64,000 nt of DNA from Mycolicibacter sp. MU0083 (GTDB lineage Bacteria > Actinomycetota > Actinomycetes > Mycobacteriales > Mycobacteriaceae): NCBI RefSeq assembly GCF_963378075.1, contig NZ_OY726394.1, positions 3,100,001 through 3,164,000 of the forward strand. Reading direction: 5' to 3'. Below, one piece after another: positions 16,721 through 26,720 of this stretch. Both the position numbers and the translations under genes were made by a program. The first letter of the stretch is position 1; each line of letters opens with the position of its first letter. The notes under the pieces were generated by a model. The model worked only from the letters and a program-made list of their open reading frames with translations, did not search any database and had not been told where the DNA came from.

Positions 16721-18465
16721 ACCAGCCGACCCCCGCGGTGGAAGTGGCCGATCTGGCGATCGGCTACCGCAGCCGGCGTCGAGCGAAGACGGTGGCGTCC
16801 GGGCTGGCCGCCCGGGCCCGCCGCGGCGAGTTGACCGTGCTGATCGGCCCCAACGGGGCGGGCAAGTCCACGTTGATCCGCACCCTGGCCGGGTTGCAGC
16901 CCGCCCTGGGCGGGCGGGTACTGCTCGACGGTGCCGACCTGACCGCGCTGCCGCGTGACGAGCTGGCCCGCCGGGTCGCGGTGGTGCTGACCGAGCGGAT
17001 CGACCCGGGTCTGCTGTCGGCGCGGGAACTGGTGGGGCTGGGCCGGATTCCGCATCTCGGCCTGGGCGCGCGGCTGCAACCCGCCGACGAACGGATCGTC
17101 GACTGGGCGTTGCAGGCCACCGGGGCGCAGCATCTGGCGGCGCGGCCGGCCGCCGAATTGTCCGACGGCGAATGCCAGCGGGTGCTGACCGCGCGCGCAC
17201 TGGCCCAGCAACCGGGGCTGCTGATCCTCGACGAACCGACCGCGTTCTTGGACGTGTCGTCCCGGGCCGCGCTGTTCGGGCTGCTGCGCGAGCTGGCCCG
17301 CGATCAGCGGTTGGCGGTGGTGCTGAGCACCCATGACCTGGAATTGGCGCTGCGGGTCGCCGACCGGGTGTGGTTGATGGATCCGGCCGGGACTCTGGTC
17401 GACACGGTTGGTGAGGAGTTGATGTTGTCCGGGCGCATCGGTGAGATGTTCGGCAATGAGGCGCTGCGGTTCGACCCGGCCAGCGGCGTGTTCACCGTCG
17501 TCGAGAACGGTGCCGGCCGTACCGCGCGTATCCAGGCCCCCGAACCGCTGCGGTCCGCGCTGGCCCGGATCGTCTCCCGGGAGGGGTGGGTCACCGCGGA
17601 TTCAGCCGAAACGGTCTTGACCGCAACGGATTCCGACGCTGTCACGGTGCGTACCGCGACCGGCAACCGGGTCACCGCACTGCGTGACCTGCCACAGCTC
17701 CTGCGGACGCTGCCGGCTACCCCGCACCGCTGCGCACCGGAGGCGCAGACGGCCGCGGCGCTGACCGAACTCTGCGATGTCAGTTCGTATTTCGCGGTGT
17801 CGACCGGGGCCGCCGACGGCGCCGACTGGTGCCCGGTGACCCGGCTCTACACCGATGACGATGCGCTCGCCGGCGCGGTGGCGCACGTCGGAGAACGCAT
17901 CGGGGCACCCGATCTGCGCGTCGCGGTGTCGACGTTCTACCTGGGGTACGCGGCGCGACTGTGGTCCATCGGCATGGGCGGACTGACCGAACACGGCCTG
18001 CTGGTGGATCTGGACCCCGACCAGCTCTGGTACGCCGAATCCGGCGGGACGGTGCGACTGCATCTGCCGCATCCGGTGGCCTGGCAGGGATCGTCGGCCA
18101 CCGGCGATCTGGAATCGGCACTGGCCGACATGGTCTTGGGCGAACATCTGGCGCCGCTGGCCGATGCGGTGCGACGGCTCGGCCCGATCTCGCAGCGCCT
18201 CTTGGACGGCAACGTCGCCGTCGCCGCACTGGGTGCAGCCCGTGCCCTGCACCGCTATCACGGTGGCGAGCTGGTGACCGAGCCGAGCTGGGAACTCGCG
18301 CGAACCCTGTGTAAAGACGAACGACTCTCCGGCACAGTACGTTTCAATGATTCCGGAACCAATTATCGCCGGACCAGCTGCTGCCTGTTCTACCGAACAC
18401 CCGGCAGCGGACTGTGCGGCGACTGCGCACTGACCCGCAAGCCCCAGGTCCGCCAGAACCCCTAG
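16717..18465 (+). CDS. BtuD/FepC-type ABC ATPase fused to a FhuF-like [2Fe-2S] domain
   Basis: 582 residues in one uninterrupted frame. Residues 1 to about 265 are an ABC ATPase: Walker A GPNGAGKS at 44-51, a variant signature LSDGECQ near 150, Walker B LLILDEPTAFLD near 170 and a switch histidine in STHD. The remaining 300 or so residues resemble siderophore-reductase FhuF. They end in C555-C556-x10-C567-x2-C570 (SCCLFYRTPGSGLCGDC), the exact FhuF [2Fe-2S] spacing. FhuF proteins release iron from ferric chelates by reduction. Here the fused domain could reduce imported Co(III) corrinoids, or the transporter could carry a siderophore but be B12-regulated. It is third in the riboswitch-controlled operon, with GTGA overlap to the permease. 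Confidence 0.9.
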   Translation: MNQPTPAVEVADLAIGYRSRRRAKTVASGLAARARRGELTVLIGPNGAGKSTLIRTLAGLQPALGGRVLLDGADLTALPRDELARRVAVVLTERIDPGLLSARELVGLGRIPHLGLGARLQPADERIVDWALQATGAQHLAARPAAELSDGECQRVLTARALAQQPGLLILDEPTAFLDVSSRAALFGLLRELARDQRLAVVLSTHDLELALRVADRVWLMDPAGTLVDTVGEELMLSGRIGEMFGNEALRFDPASGVFTVVENGAGRTARIQAPEPLRSALARIVSREGWVTADSAETVLTATDSDAVTVRTATGNRVTALRDLPQLLRTLPATPHRCAPEAQTAAALTELCDVSSYFAVSTGAADGADWCPVTRLYTDDDALAGAVAHVGERIGAPDLRVAVSTFYLGYAARLWSIGMGGLTEHGLLVDLDPDQLWYAESGGTVRLHLPHPVAWQGSSATGDLESALADMVLGEHLAPLADAVRRLGPISQRLLDGNVAVAALGAARALHRYHGGELVTEPSWELARTLCKDERLSGTVRFNDSGTNYRRTSCCLFYRTPGSGLCGDCALTRKPQVRQNP

Positions 18466-18479
18466 AGGAAAGGATTTCC

Positions 18480-19058
18480 ATGTCCGAGAACACCGCCACC
18501 GTCGTCGCCGATCCGCCGATCGTCGACACCGAAGACCGCGGCCGCGAACAGCTCTGGCCGCTGCCGACCGATCAGCAGAGCCTGCTCGATCTGTTGCACC
18601 TGTGCTTCGACGAGTACTGGGACGAGATCTGGTTCGGCATCATCATGCAGGGCGCCGCCTGGGAGGTGGCCGCCCCCAACGCGCCGCGCAAGATCTCCAT
18701 GCTCGACGGCTACGCCACCATCGACTTCGGCCGCTGGCACTTCCACCTGTGCATCGGCAAGCACCGCGCCAGCGGCTCCGAACTGGGCCGGATCCGCCGC
18801 TGTACCCGCGCCGAGCTGTACCGCCGGATCGGCAAGGACGGCAACGCGCAGTCCTGGGGCGTGCGCCTGTACAACGGCCGCGACGAGCAGATGATGACGA
18901 TCATGCTGCCCAACCCGTTCCTCACCAACGACCAGCAGATGCGTGACGAACCCGAGTGGGGTCAGCTGGAGTTGTGGGACAAGCTGCGCGAGAAGTTCCT
19001 GAGCCTGGGGCCCGACCCGCTGGACCGCAGCGGCAACCAGATACGCTGCGGCGGCTGA
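18480..19058 (+). CDS. Conserved protein of unknown function, last gene of the B12-riboswitch operon
   Basis: 192 residues, no signal peptide and no membrane segment. Distinctive sequence includes LLHLCFDEYWDEIWFGIIMQGAAWEV, DFGRWHFHLCIGKH, RRCTRAELYRRI and a C-terminal NQIRCGG. Histidines and cysteines in the middle (HFHLC) could bind metal or a corrinoid, but this is inference from composition only. The ATG at 18480 has agaggaaagg upstream. It begins 14 bases after the fused ATPase gene, so it is almost certainly co-transcribed under the B12 riboswitch. I recognise it only as a conserved uncharacterised (DUF-type) family and give no function. Confidence 0.85.
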   Translation: MSENTATVVADPPIVDTEDRGREQLWPLPTDQQSLLDLLHLCFDEYWDEIWFGIIMQGAAWEVAAPNAPRKISMLDGYATIDFGRWHFHLCIGKHRASGSELGRIRRCTRAELYRRIGKDGNAQSWGVRLYNGRDEQMMTIMLPNPFLTNDQQMRDEPEWGQLELWDKLREKFLSLGPDPLDRSGNQIRCGG

Positions 19059-19103
19059 GCGGGTGCGGCGGGGCGCGGCCGTCGAGACCGCGCCCCGGCT
19101 CCG

Positions 19104-20839
19104 CTACTCCCCTTCGGCCGGCCAGGTGTTCGGCATCATCGGGCTCACCGCGCCGCCACCGAATCCGTCGTCGGCGATCGCGGTCAGCCCGCCGGGCCGC
19201 GCCGCCGCGACCCGGTGGGTGCCGCCGGCGAAACCACCCGATCCCGCGCCCCGGCTCGAGGCGACCGCCCCGGCCAGGTCCGGCACCAACTCCTGGTCCA
19301 GGTCCATGTATTCGTGACCGCGCCCGAGCATGGTGACCTTGGCCCTCCGTCGCCGGCGTTTGGCCACCTGCTCCTCGGCGGCTTCGGCGGCCGGTTCAGC
19401 GGCAGCGGCCGGTTTCGGCGCCGCCTTCTTGCGGGAACTGGTGCCCGAGCCGCGCCGCGCACCCATGTCCAGGCCTCCGACCATGTACATGTAGGCCGGC
19501 ATGGTGACCGACGGCGGCCCGGCCGGGGTCGGCGGCGGTGCACCGGGTGGCGGTGGGGCGGCGGCGGCCGGTGCGGGGGCGGCGCGGGAGCCGGCGCCGG
19601 GGCGGGGGCCGGCGCAGGAGCCGGGGCCGGCGGTTGAGCCATCGCCAGCCCGGGCGGCGGCGGAGCCGGCGGCACCGGCGTCGCGAGCGCGTGATGCGCC
19701 ATCGCCCCGATGCCCAGGCCCCCGATCACCCCGGCTGGAGCCAGCACGGTGCTGGCCGCAACACCGGACAACAGCGCCGGCAGCAGTGCGGTCTGGGTGA
19801 TCAGGTAGTTCATCGCCTGGATGGTGTTGCCGATCGTGGAGCCGATGATCTCGACGATCGCCAACGGGACGACCAGCCCGAGCCCCTGGGGATTGAACAA
19901 CGCGGTGTACATGATCGCCAGCAGGTCGTCGATGATGACGATGCTGGTGAACGCGAAGTACGAGCCCGGGTCCAGCGGCACCGAGAAGATGTACGCCAGG
20001 CTTCCGGGGTTGAAGTAGCTCAACGGGTTTCCGGTCCAACCCAGCCAGGAGCCCGGAACACCCCACGGCGGCAGCAGCGACGAGCCGCCCTGCAGGCCCG
20101 CGAAGAAGTCCGCGAGCGGGTCCGCGATTCCGGTGAAACCGATCTTGTTGAAGAACTCCTGCAGCTCCATGTAGAGCGGGTACTGGCTGCTGTCGGGGTA
20201 GGGCGGATGCGGGACCAGCCCTTCGGCCCATTTGACGAAATCGAGGAACCACTGCGGCGGCTCCGGCGGCGCGGTCTCCTCGGCGCTGCCCGGGGTCTTG
20301 AGCACCATGGGCGCGGGTTCGGTGCGGGCCGCGGCCGCCGAGGCCATCGCCGAACCGGCCACCGCCTGATAGGTGGCCATCACGGTGGCGGCCTGCGCCC
20401 ACATCCGCGCATAGTCGGCCTCGTTCAGCGCGATCGGGATCGTGTTGATCCCGAAGAAGTTCGTGCCCACCAGCACCCCGTGGGTCACATGGTTGGCGAC
20501 CAGTTCGGCCATGGTCGGCATCGCCGCCAGCGCCGCGGTGTAACCGGCGGCGGCCGTCTCGTGCTGAGCGGCGGTGGCCGCACTGTTGGCGACCGCCCGC
20601 AGCAGCCACGCCAGGTAGGGGGCGTTGGCGGCCACGAACGACTCGGCGGACGGACCCTGCCACGATCCCGCCTGCACCGCGCCGAGCACCGCCGTCAACT
20701 CGTCGGCGATCTCGGCATATTCGGTGCTCAGCGCGCTCCAGGCCGCCGCCGAGGACAACAACGGGCCGGGCCCGGGGCCGGCCGATAGCAGCGTCGAATG
20801 AACTTCAGGGGGGTCGGCCATCCAGATCGGTGCGGTCAT
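19104..20839 (-). CDS. PPE family protein (PPW-type C-terminus) with a frameshift; B12-riboswitch regulated
   Basis: The first frame (from ATG 20839) encodes a PPE domain of about 180 residues: PPE at 10-12, WQGP near 58, and [22 protein letters not shown] long middle region and a PAPAPA tract follow. The frame then becomes nonsense-like ([13 protein letters not shown]), while the -1 frame supplies the expected end: [16 protein letters not shown], a basic RRRRAK cluster, GHEYMDL and a terminal GFGGG...PMMPNTW, as in PPW-type PPEs. The switch lies near 19571-19590, where a G5 run (C5 in the mRNA) at 19575-19579 would restore one frame if it were six long. The composite is about 578 residues. 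The alternatives are sequencing error, phase variation, -1 slippage or a pseudogene. M. tuberculosis PPE2 is likewise under a B12 riboswitch. Confidence 0.85.
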
Positions 20840-20877
20840 GACGGACCGCCGGATGCCACCCCGGGAATGCGATACAT
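20836..20877 (-). CDS. Upstream ORF (13 codons) coupled to the PPE start
   Basis: ATG at 20877 encodes [13 protein letters not shown] and stops at TGA 20838-20836, which overlaps the PPE start codon as ATGA. The uORF ATG sits about 14 bases after the gagagag of the riboswitch platform, the same distance as the btuF-like ATG from its platform. The switch therefore probably controls uORF translation, and the PPE gene is reached by re-initiation. As I recall, a comparable uORF has been reported for M. tuberculosis ppe2. Confidence 0.6.
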   Translation of the reverse strand: MYRIPGVASGGPS

Positions 20878-20889
20878 GGGTGCTGGTCA

Positions 20890-21084
20890 GCTCTCTCGGG
20901 GTACACCGCCCCGGGTCGCAGGATGCGACGATGTGAGTGTCCTGACTCTCGGATCAACGCTCGCCTCACCTTCCAGCCCTGTTCGAGCCGTGGCGTTTGA
21001 GGGTCGCTCCCCGATCACAGTGGCGGGACCGTGCCGGATTCACACCGGCTTCCTGCACCATCGTTGCCGTACCCGGGCATTATC
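20890..21084 (-). promoter_or_regulatory. Cobalamin riboswitch and promoter upstream of the PPE gene
   Basis: Minus-strand order: -10-like gataat (21084-21079), ggaagccggtgtg (21053-21041), B12 box gccactgt (21024-21017), gagagtcaggacactcac near 20954-20937, and the platform hairpin ggggcggtgtacccc (20912-20898) followed by gagagag. It closely resembles the btuF-like riboswitch in aptamer and platform. Confidence 0.92.
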
Positions 21085-21107
21085 GCACGTCCGCGGTGCG
21101 GCACGTG

Positions 21108-22691
21108 CTATTCAGGTGTCCAGGTACCCGGCGTCATCGGTACGCCGGCGGCACCGCCGAAGGAATCCCCGGCCAGCGCGGTGAGCCCGCCGGGTGCCGG
21201 TGTCCCGGCATCTCCGTCCTCCAGATCCATGTATTCGTAGCCGCGGCCGAGCATGCCGGCCTTGGCGCGCCGTCGCCGACGAACCCGGGCCGGCGCCTCG
21301 ACGGGCACCGTAGGCGCCGGGACCGCATCCCGGTCGGGTTCGGGTGCCCGACGGCGTCGGGCGGCGGTGCCGGCCGGCCGGCGGGCCTGCCGGCTCAGAC
21401 CGGCGACCAGGTACATCGCGGCCAGTCCGTCCACCGGGGCCAGCGGCGGCGCCGGCGGTGGCGGGGGTGCGACGCCGGGTGGCGCCGGCGGCGGGGCCGG
21501 CATCGGCGCCGCGGCGGGCGCGGGCGCCGGTACCGGCGCCGGCGGGGTGGGCGTGACCGTCACCCCGGCGAACGGCGGGGGCACCACCGGGGCCGCCGGG
21601 ACCGGTACGGCGTGCAGGGCGGCCAGACCCGACAGTCCGGCCAGACCGGTCAACGGGGCCGCCGCCAGCGGCGCCAGGGCGGTGGTCAGCATCGGCAGCA
21701 CCATCGGGATCAGCACCACCGCCTGCTCCAGCAACGTCTTGAGCAGGGCGATCACGTCGGTGATGATGGTGCCGACGGCCTCGACGGCGGTGAACAGCAG
21801 CGTCGAGGCGATGGTGCCGGGATTGCCGGAGGCGAACGCCGCGGTCAGATCCGCGCCGATGAACGCGAACGTCTGCGACAGGTAGGCGGCGAACGATCCG
21901 AAATCCATCGGGTACCCGAGCGCGAACGCGATGTTGTAGGGGCTCAAGAAGCTGAGCGGATTACCGGTCAACGTCAGCCAGGGGTCGAAGCCGGCAAAGA
22001 TCGACTGCAGGTAGGGGTTGTTCGACAACGCGGTGATCATCGGCTGCAGCACGTCGTTGAAGAAGTCGTTGTAGCCGCTGTTCTGCAGCCATTCCATGAT
22101 GTCGTTCTGCCGGTCCGGGGGCAGCGACGGTGCGCTCGCGTCGGCCGACCCGGCCGTGACGATCTGCGGTGCCGCGACCGACTGCGGGCTGGACGCCACC
22201 GCGGTCCCCGCCACGGCTTGATAGGTGGCCATCACGGTGGCGGCCTGCAGCCACATCCGGCCGTAGTCGGCCTCGTTGAGCGTGATCGGGATGGTGTTCA
22301 CCCCGAAGAAATTGGTGGCCACCAGGACCGCGTGGGTGGTGTGGTTGGCCACCAACTCCGCCATCGTCGGCATCGCCGCCAGCGCGGCCGTATAGGCGGC
22401 CGCCGCGGTCTGCTGCCCGGCCGCGGTGATCGCGCCGGCGATACCGGCCTGCACCAGCCAGGCCAGGTAGGGCAGGTGGGCGGCCACGTATGCCTCGGCC
22501 GCCGGCCCCTGCCACGCCCCCGCCTGCACAGCACCCAACACCGCGGTCATCTCGTCGGCGACCGCGCCGTATTCGGCACTCAACGCCGTCCACGCCGATG
22601 CCGACGCCAGCAGCGGTCCGGCCCCGGGGCCGGCCGCCAACAGGCTCGAATGGATCTCGGGAGGAGACGCCATCCAGATCGGCGCGGTCAT
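21108..22691 (-). CDS. PPE family protein (PPW-type C-terminus), intact paralogue
   Basis: 527 residues. The first 170 or so are nearly co-linear with the frameshifted PPE next door: [43 protein letters not shown] hydrophobic middle, a proline-alanine tract ([10 protein letters not shown]), [13 protein letters not shown], a basic RRRRRAK cluster, GYEYMDLED and the terminal [14 protein letters not shown] follow. PPE proteins are exported by type VII (ESX) systems, usually with a PE partner, and some act as outer-envelope channels; no PE gene is adjacent. The ATG at 22691 lies inside a perfect hairpin (22685-22720). An in-frame ATG at 22715 is possible. No riboswitch of its own was found. Confidence 0.92.
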   Translation of the reverse strand: MTAPIWMASPPEIHSSLLAAGPGAGPLLASASAWTALSAEYGAVADEMTAVLGAVQAGAWQGPAAEAYVAAHLPYLAWLVQAGIAGAITAAGQQTAAAAYTAALAAMPTMAELVANHTTHAVLVATNFFGVNTIPITLNEADYGRMWLQAATVMATYQAVAGTAVASSPQSVAAPQIVTAGSADASAPSLPPDRQNDIMEWLQNSGYNDFFNDVLQPMITALSNNPYLQSIFAGFDPWLTLTGNPLSFLSPYNIAFALGYPMDFGSFAAYLSQTFAFIGADLTAAFASGNPGTIASTLLFTAVEAVGTIITDVIALLKTLLEQAVVLIPMVLPMLTTALAPLAAAPLTGLAGLSGLAALHAVPVPAAPVVPPPFAGVTVTPTPPAPVPAPAPAAAPMPAPPPAPPGVAPPPPPAPPLAPVDGLAAMYLVAGLSRQARRPAGTAARRRRAPEPDRDAVPAPTVPVEAPARVRRRRRAKAGMLGRGYEYMDLEDGDAGTPAPGGLTALAGDSFGGAAGVPMTPGTWTPE

Positions 22692-22720
22692 GACGTGCGA
22701 ATCATCGCACGTCATGACCG
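22685..22720 (-). promoter_or_regulatory. Perfect 16-bp inverted repeat enclosing the PPE start codon
   Basis: Arms cggtcatgacgtgcga (22685-22700) and tcgcacgtcatgaccg (22705-22720) are exact complements around the loop atca. The PPE start codon is in the 3' arm of the mRNA hairpin. It lies between the icd stop and the PPE gene. It could terminate icd transcription, hide the PPE start, or be a protein-binding palindrome. Confidence 0.6.
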
Positions 22721-22735
22721 GTCAGCGTCGGTTTT

Positions 22736-24970
<2,235 letters not shown>

Positions 24971-25101
24971 GGCTGTTCTCCCGGCGTCAGGTTCTGAAAC
25001 GAACGTTTTGTGCTGCGTGGTACACAGCCGCATCAGTATCGCGTACCTCACCCGCGCACCCGCCGCCGGTGAGCCTGTGGCGACGGTCCCGAAAGATGCG
25101 A

Positions 25102-25236
25102 TAGGCTTCCTGACGGTCATGAGTGTCAGCGCGAAGCCCCGGCTTGCTGGCCGGCAACCCTCCAACCGCGGTGGGGTGCCCCGGGTGATGACCGGGTTGA
25201 GTAGCCACCTATCGGCTACGCGGCAAGCGCGGGTCC
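25102..25236 (+). promoter_or_regulatory. SAM-IV riboswitch upstream of the methionine operon
   Basis: The sequence from ggtcatgagtgtcagcg (25115) through gccccggcttgctggccggc, gtggggtgccccgggtgatg, ggttgagtagcc and cggcaagcgcgggtc (to 25236) follows the actinobacterial SAM-IV pattern known upstream of M. tuberculosis Rv3340. A -10-like taggct lies at 25102-25107. It should reduce expression of the sulfhydrylase, metX and methyltransferase genes when S-adenosylmethionine is abundant. Confidence 0.9.
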
Positions 25237-25273
25237 GCCACAACGGGCCCCCCGAGTAGAACAGGGGAACCTG

Positions 25274-25318
25274 ATGCGTGCCTCATTGCGGCCGCTCGTC
25301 GGTGGCTGTTGTCGCTGA
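25274..25318 (+). CDS. Short upstream ORF with tandem cysteine codons, between SAM-IV and the sulfhydrylase gene
   Basis: ATG at 25274 with aggggaac upstream encodes MRASLRPLVGGCCR and stops at 25318, 50 bases before the sulfhydrylase ATG. Two adjacent Cys codons sit just before the stop. Cysteine-rich uORFs are known in mycobacteria to sense cysteine supply by ribosome stalling. Only two Cys are present here, so the assignment is tentative. Confidence 0.45.
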   Translation: MRASLRPLVGGCCR

Positions 25319-25368
25319 ACCCACGTGATATTCCAGCGACAACCACTACCGAGGAAGCCTTTACCCAC

Positions 25369-26709
25369 ATGACCGCCGAGAACACCTCCGACCCGACGGC
25401 ACGCTGGTCCTTCGAGACGAAGCAGGTCCACGCCGGGCAGACCCCCGACGCCGCGACCAACTCCCGCGCGCTGCCGATCTACCAGACCACCTCCTACACG
25501 TTCGACAACACCGATCACGCGGCCAAGCTGTTCGGCCTGGAGGTTCCGGGCAACATCTACACCCGGATCATGAACCCGACCAACGATGTCGTCGAGCAGC
25601 GCATCGCCGCCCTCGAGGGTGGGGTCGCGGCGTTGCTGCTGGCATCCGGTTCCGCTGCGGCGACGTACGCGATCCTCAACCTCGCCGGCACCGGTGACCA
25701 CATCGTGTCCAGCCCGCGCCTCTACGGCGGCACCTACAACATGCTGCACTACTCGCTGACCAAACTGGGCATCGAGACCACCTTCGTCGAAGACCCCGAT
25801 GACCTGGAGTCGTGGCGGGCGGCGGTGCGACCGAACACCAAGGCGTTCTTCGCCGAGACGATCTCCAACCCGAAGATCGACGTGCTGGACATCCCGGGTG
25901 TGTCGGGAGTGGCCCACGACAACGGCATCCCGCTGATCGTCGACAACACCGTCGCCACCCCCTACCTGATCCAGCCGCTGGCCCACGGCGCCGACATCGT
26001 GGTGCACTCGGCCACCAAGTACCTGGGCGGGCACGGCTCGACGATCGCGGGCGTGATCGTCGACGGCGGGAACTTCGATTGGACCCAGGGCCGCCACCCG
26101 GGCTTCACCACCCCCGACCCGAGCTACCACGGGGCGGTCTTCGCCGACCTGGGCGCACCGGCGTTCGCGTTGAAGGCCCGCGTGCAGTTGCTGCGCGACC
26201 TGGGTGCGGCCGTCTCGCCGTTCAACGCCTTCCTGATCGCCCAGGGCCTGGAGACGTTGAGCCTGCGGGTGGAGCGGCACGTCGCCAACGCCCAGCGGGT
26301 CGCGGAGTTCCTGGAAGCCCGCGAGGACGTGCTCAGCGTCAACTACGCCGGGCTGCCCAGTTCGCCCTGGCACGGCCTGGCCAAGCAACTGGCGCCCAAG
26401 GGCGTCGGCGGGGTGCTGTCCTTCGAGCTCGCCGGCGGTATCGAGGCGGGCCGGGCGTTCGTCGACGCACTGCAGCTGCACAGCCACGTCGCCAACATCG
26501 GTGACGTGCGGTCGCTGGTGATCCACCCGGCCTCGACGACACACGGCCAGCTCAGCGCCGAAGAGCAGCTGGCCAGCGGCGTCACCCCGGGCCTGGTGCG
26601 GCTCGCGGTCGGCATCGAGGGCATCGACGACATCCTGGCGGACCTGGAGCTCGGCTTCGCCGCGGCCGCGGCCAAGCTCGGCGACTCGTCGGCGCTGGCG
26701 GCTCGTTGA
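25369..26709 (+). CDS. metC: O-acetylhomoserine sulfhydrylase (annotated metC in M. tuberculosis)
   Basis: PLP enzyme that makes homocysteine from O-acetylhomoserine and sulfide. The 446-residue protein has the Cys/Met-metabolism pattern: [71 protein letters not shown] with the PLP lysine in SATKYLGG, and [14 protein letters not shown] near the end. The ATG at 25369 was chosen over an upstream in-frame GTG because of gaggaag and the start seen in homologues. It heads an operon behind a SAM-IV riboswitch and a uORF. MetY is the functionally more accurate name. Confidence 0.95.
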   Translation: MTAENTSDPTARWSFETKQVHAGQTPDAATNSRALPIYQTTSYTFDNTDHAAKLFGLEVPGNIYTRIMNPTNDVVEQRIAALEGGVAALLLASGSAAATYAILNLAGTGDHIVSSPRLYGGTYNMLHYSLTKLGIETTFVEDPDDLESWRAAVRPNTKAFFAETISNPKIDVLDIPGVSGVAHDNGIPLIVDNTVATPYLIQPLAHGADIVVHSATKYLGGHGSTIAGVIVDGGNFDWTQGRHPGFTTPDPSYHGAVFADLGAPAFALKARVQLLRDLGAAVSPFNAFLIAQGLETLSLRVERHVANAQRVAEFLEAREDVLSVNYAGLPSSPWHGLAKQLAPKGVGGVLSFELAGGIEAGRAFVDALQLHSHVANIGDVRSLVIHPASTTHGQLSAEEQLASGVTPGLVRLAVGIEGIDDILADLELGFAAAAAKLGDSSALAAR

Positions 26710-26720
26710 GGCGAGTCCCG

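Noticed and set aside
17137..17160. Reading the fused ATPase as inactive because of the LSDGECQ signature
   Set aside because: Walker A, Walker B and the switch histidine are intact, and variation in the signature alone does not show loss of activity.
14493..18465. Calling the transporter a siderophore importer outright from its FhuF-like domain
   Set aside because: The cobalamin riboswitch and the adjacent cob genes favour a corrinoid or B12-linked substrate; substrate cannot be settled from sequence.
19538..20788. 416-residue plus-strand ORF opposite the frameshifted PPE gene
   Set aside because: Arginine-rich antisense translation without recognisable domains, and the minus strand carries PPE motifs.
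21430..21560. Imperfect GGC-rich repeats as a CRISPR or satellite array
   Set aside because: They are the coding sequence of the Pro-Ala tract of the intact PPE protein; no spacer-repeat organisation.
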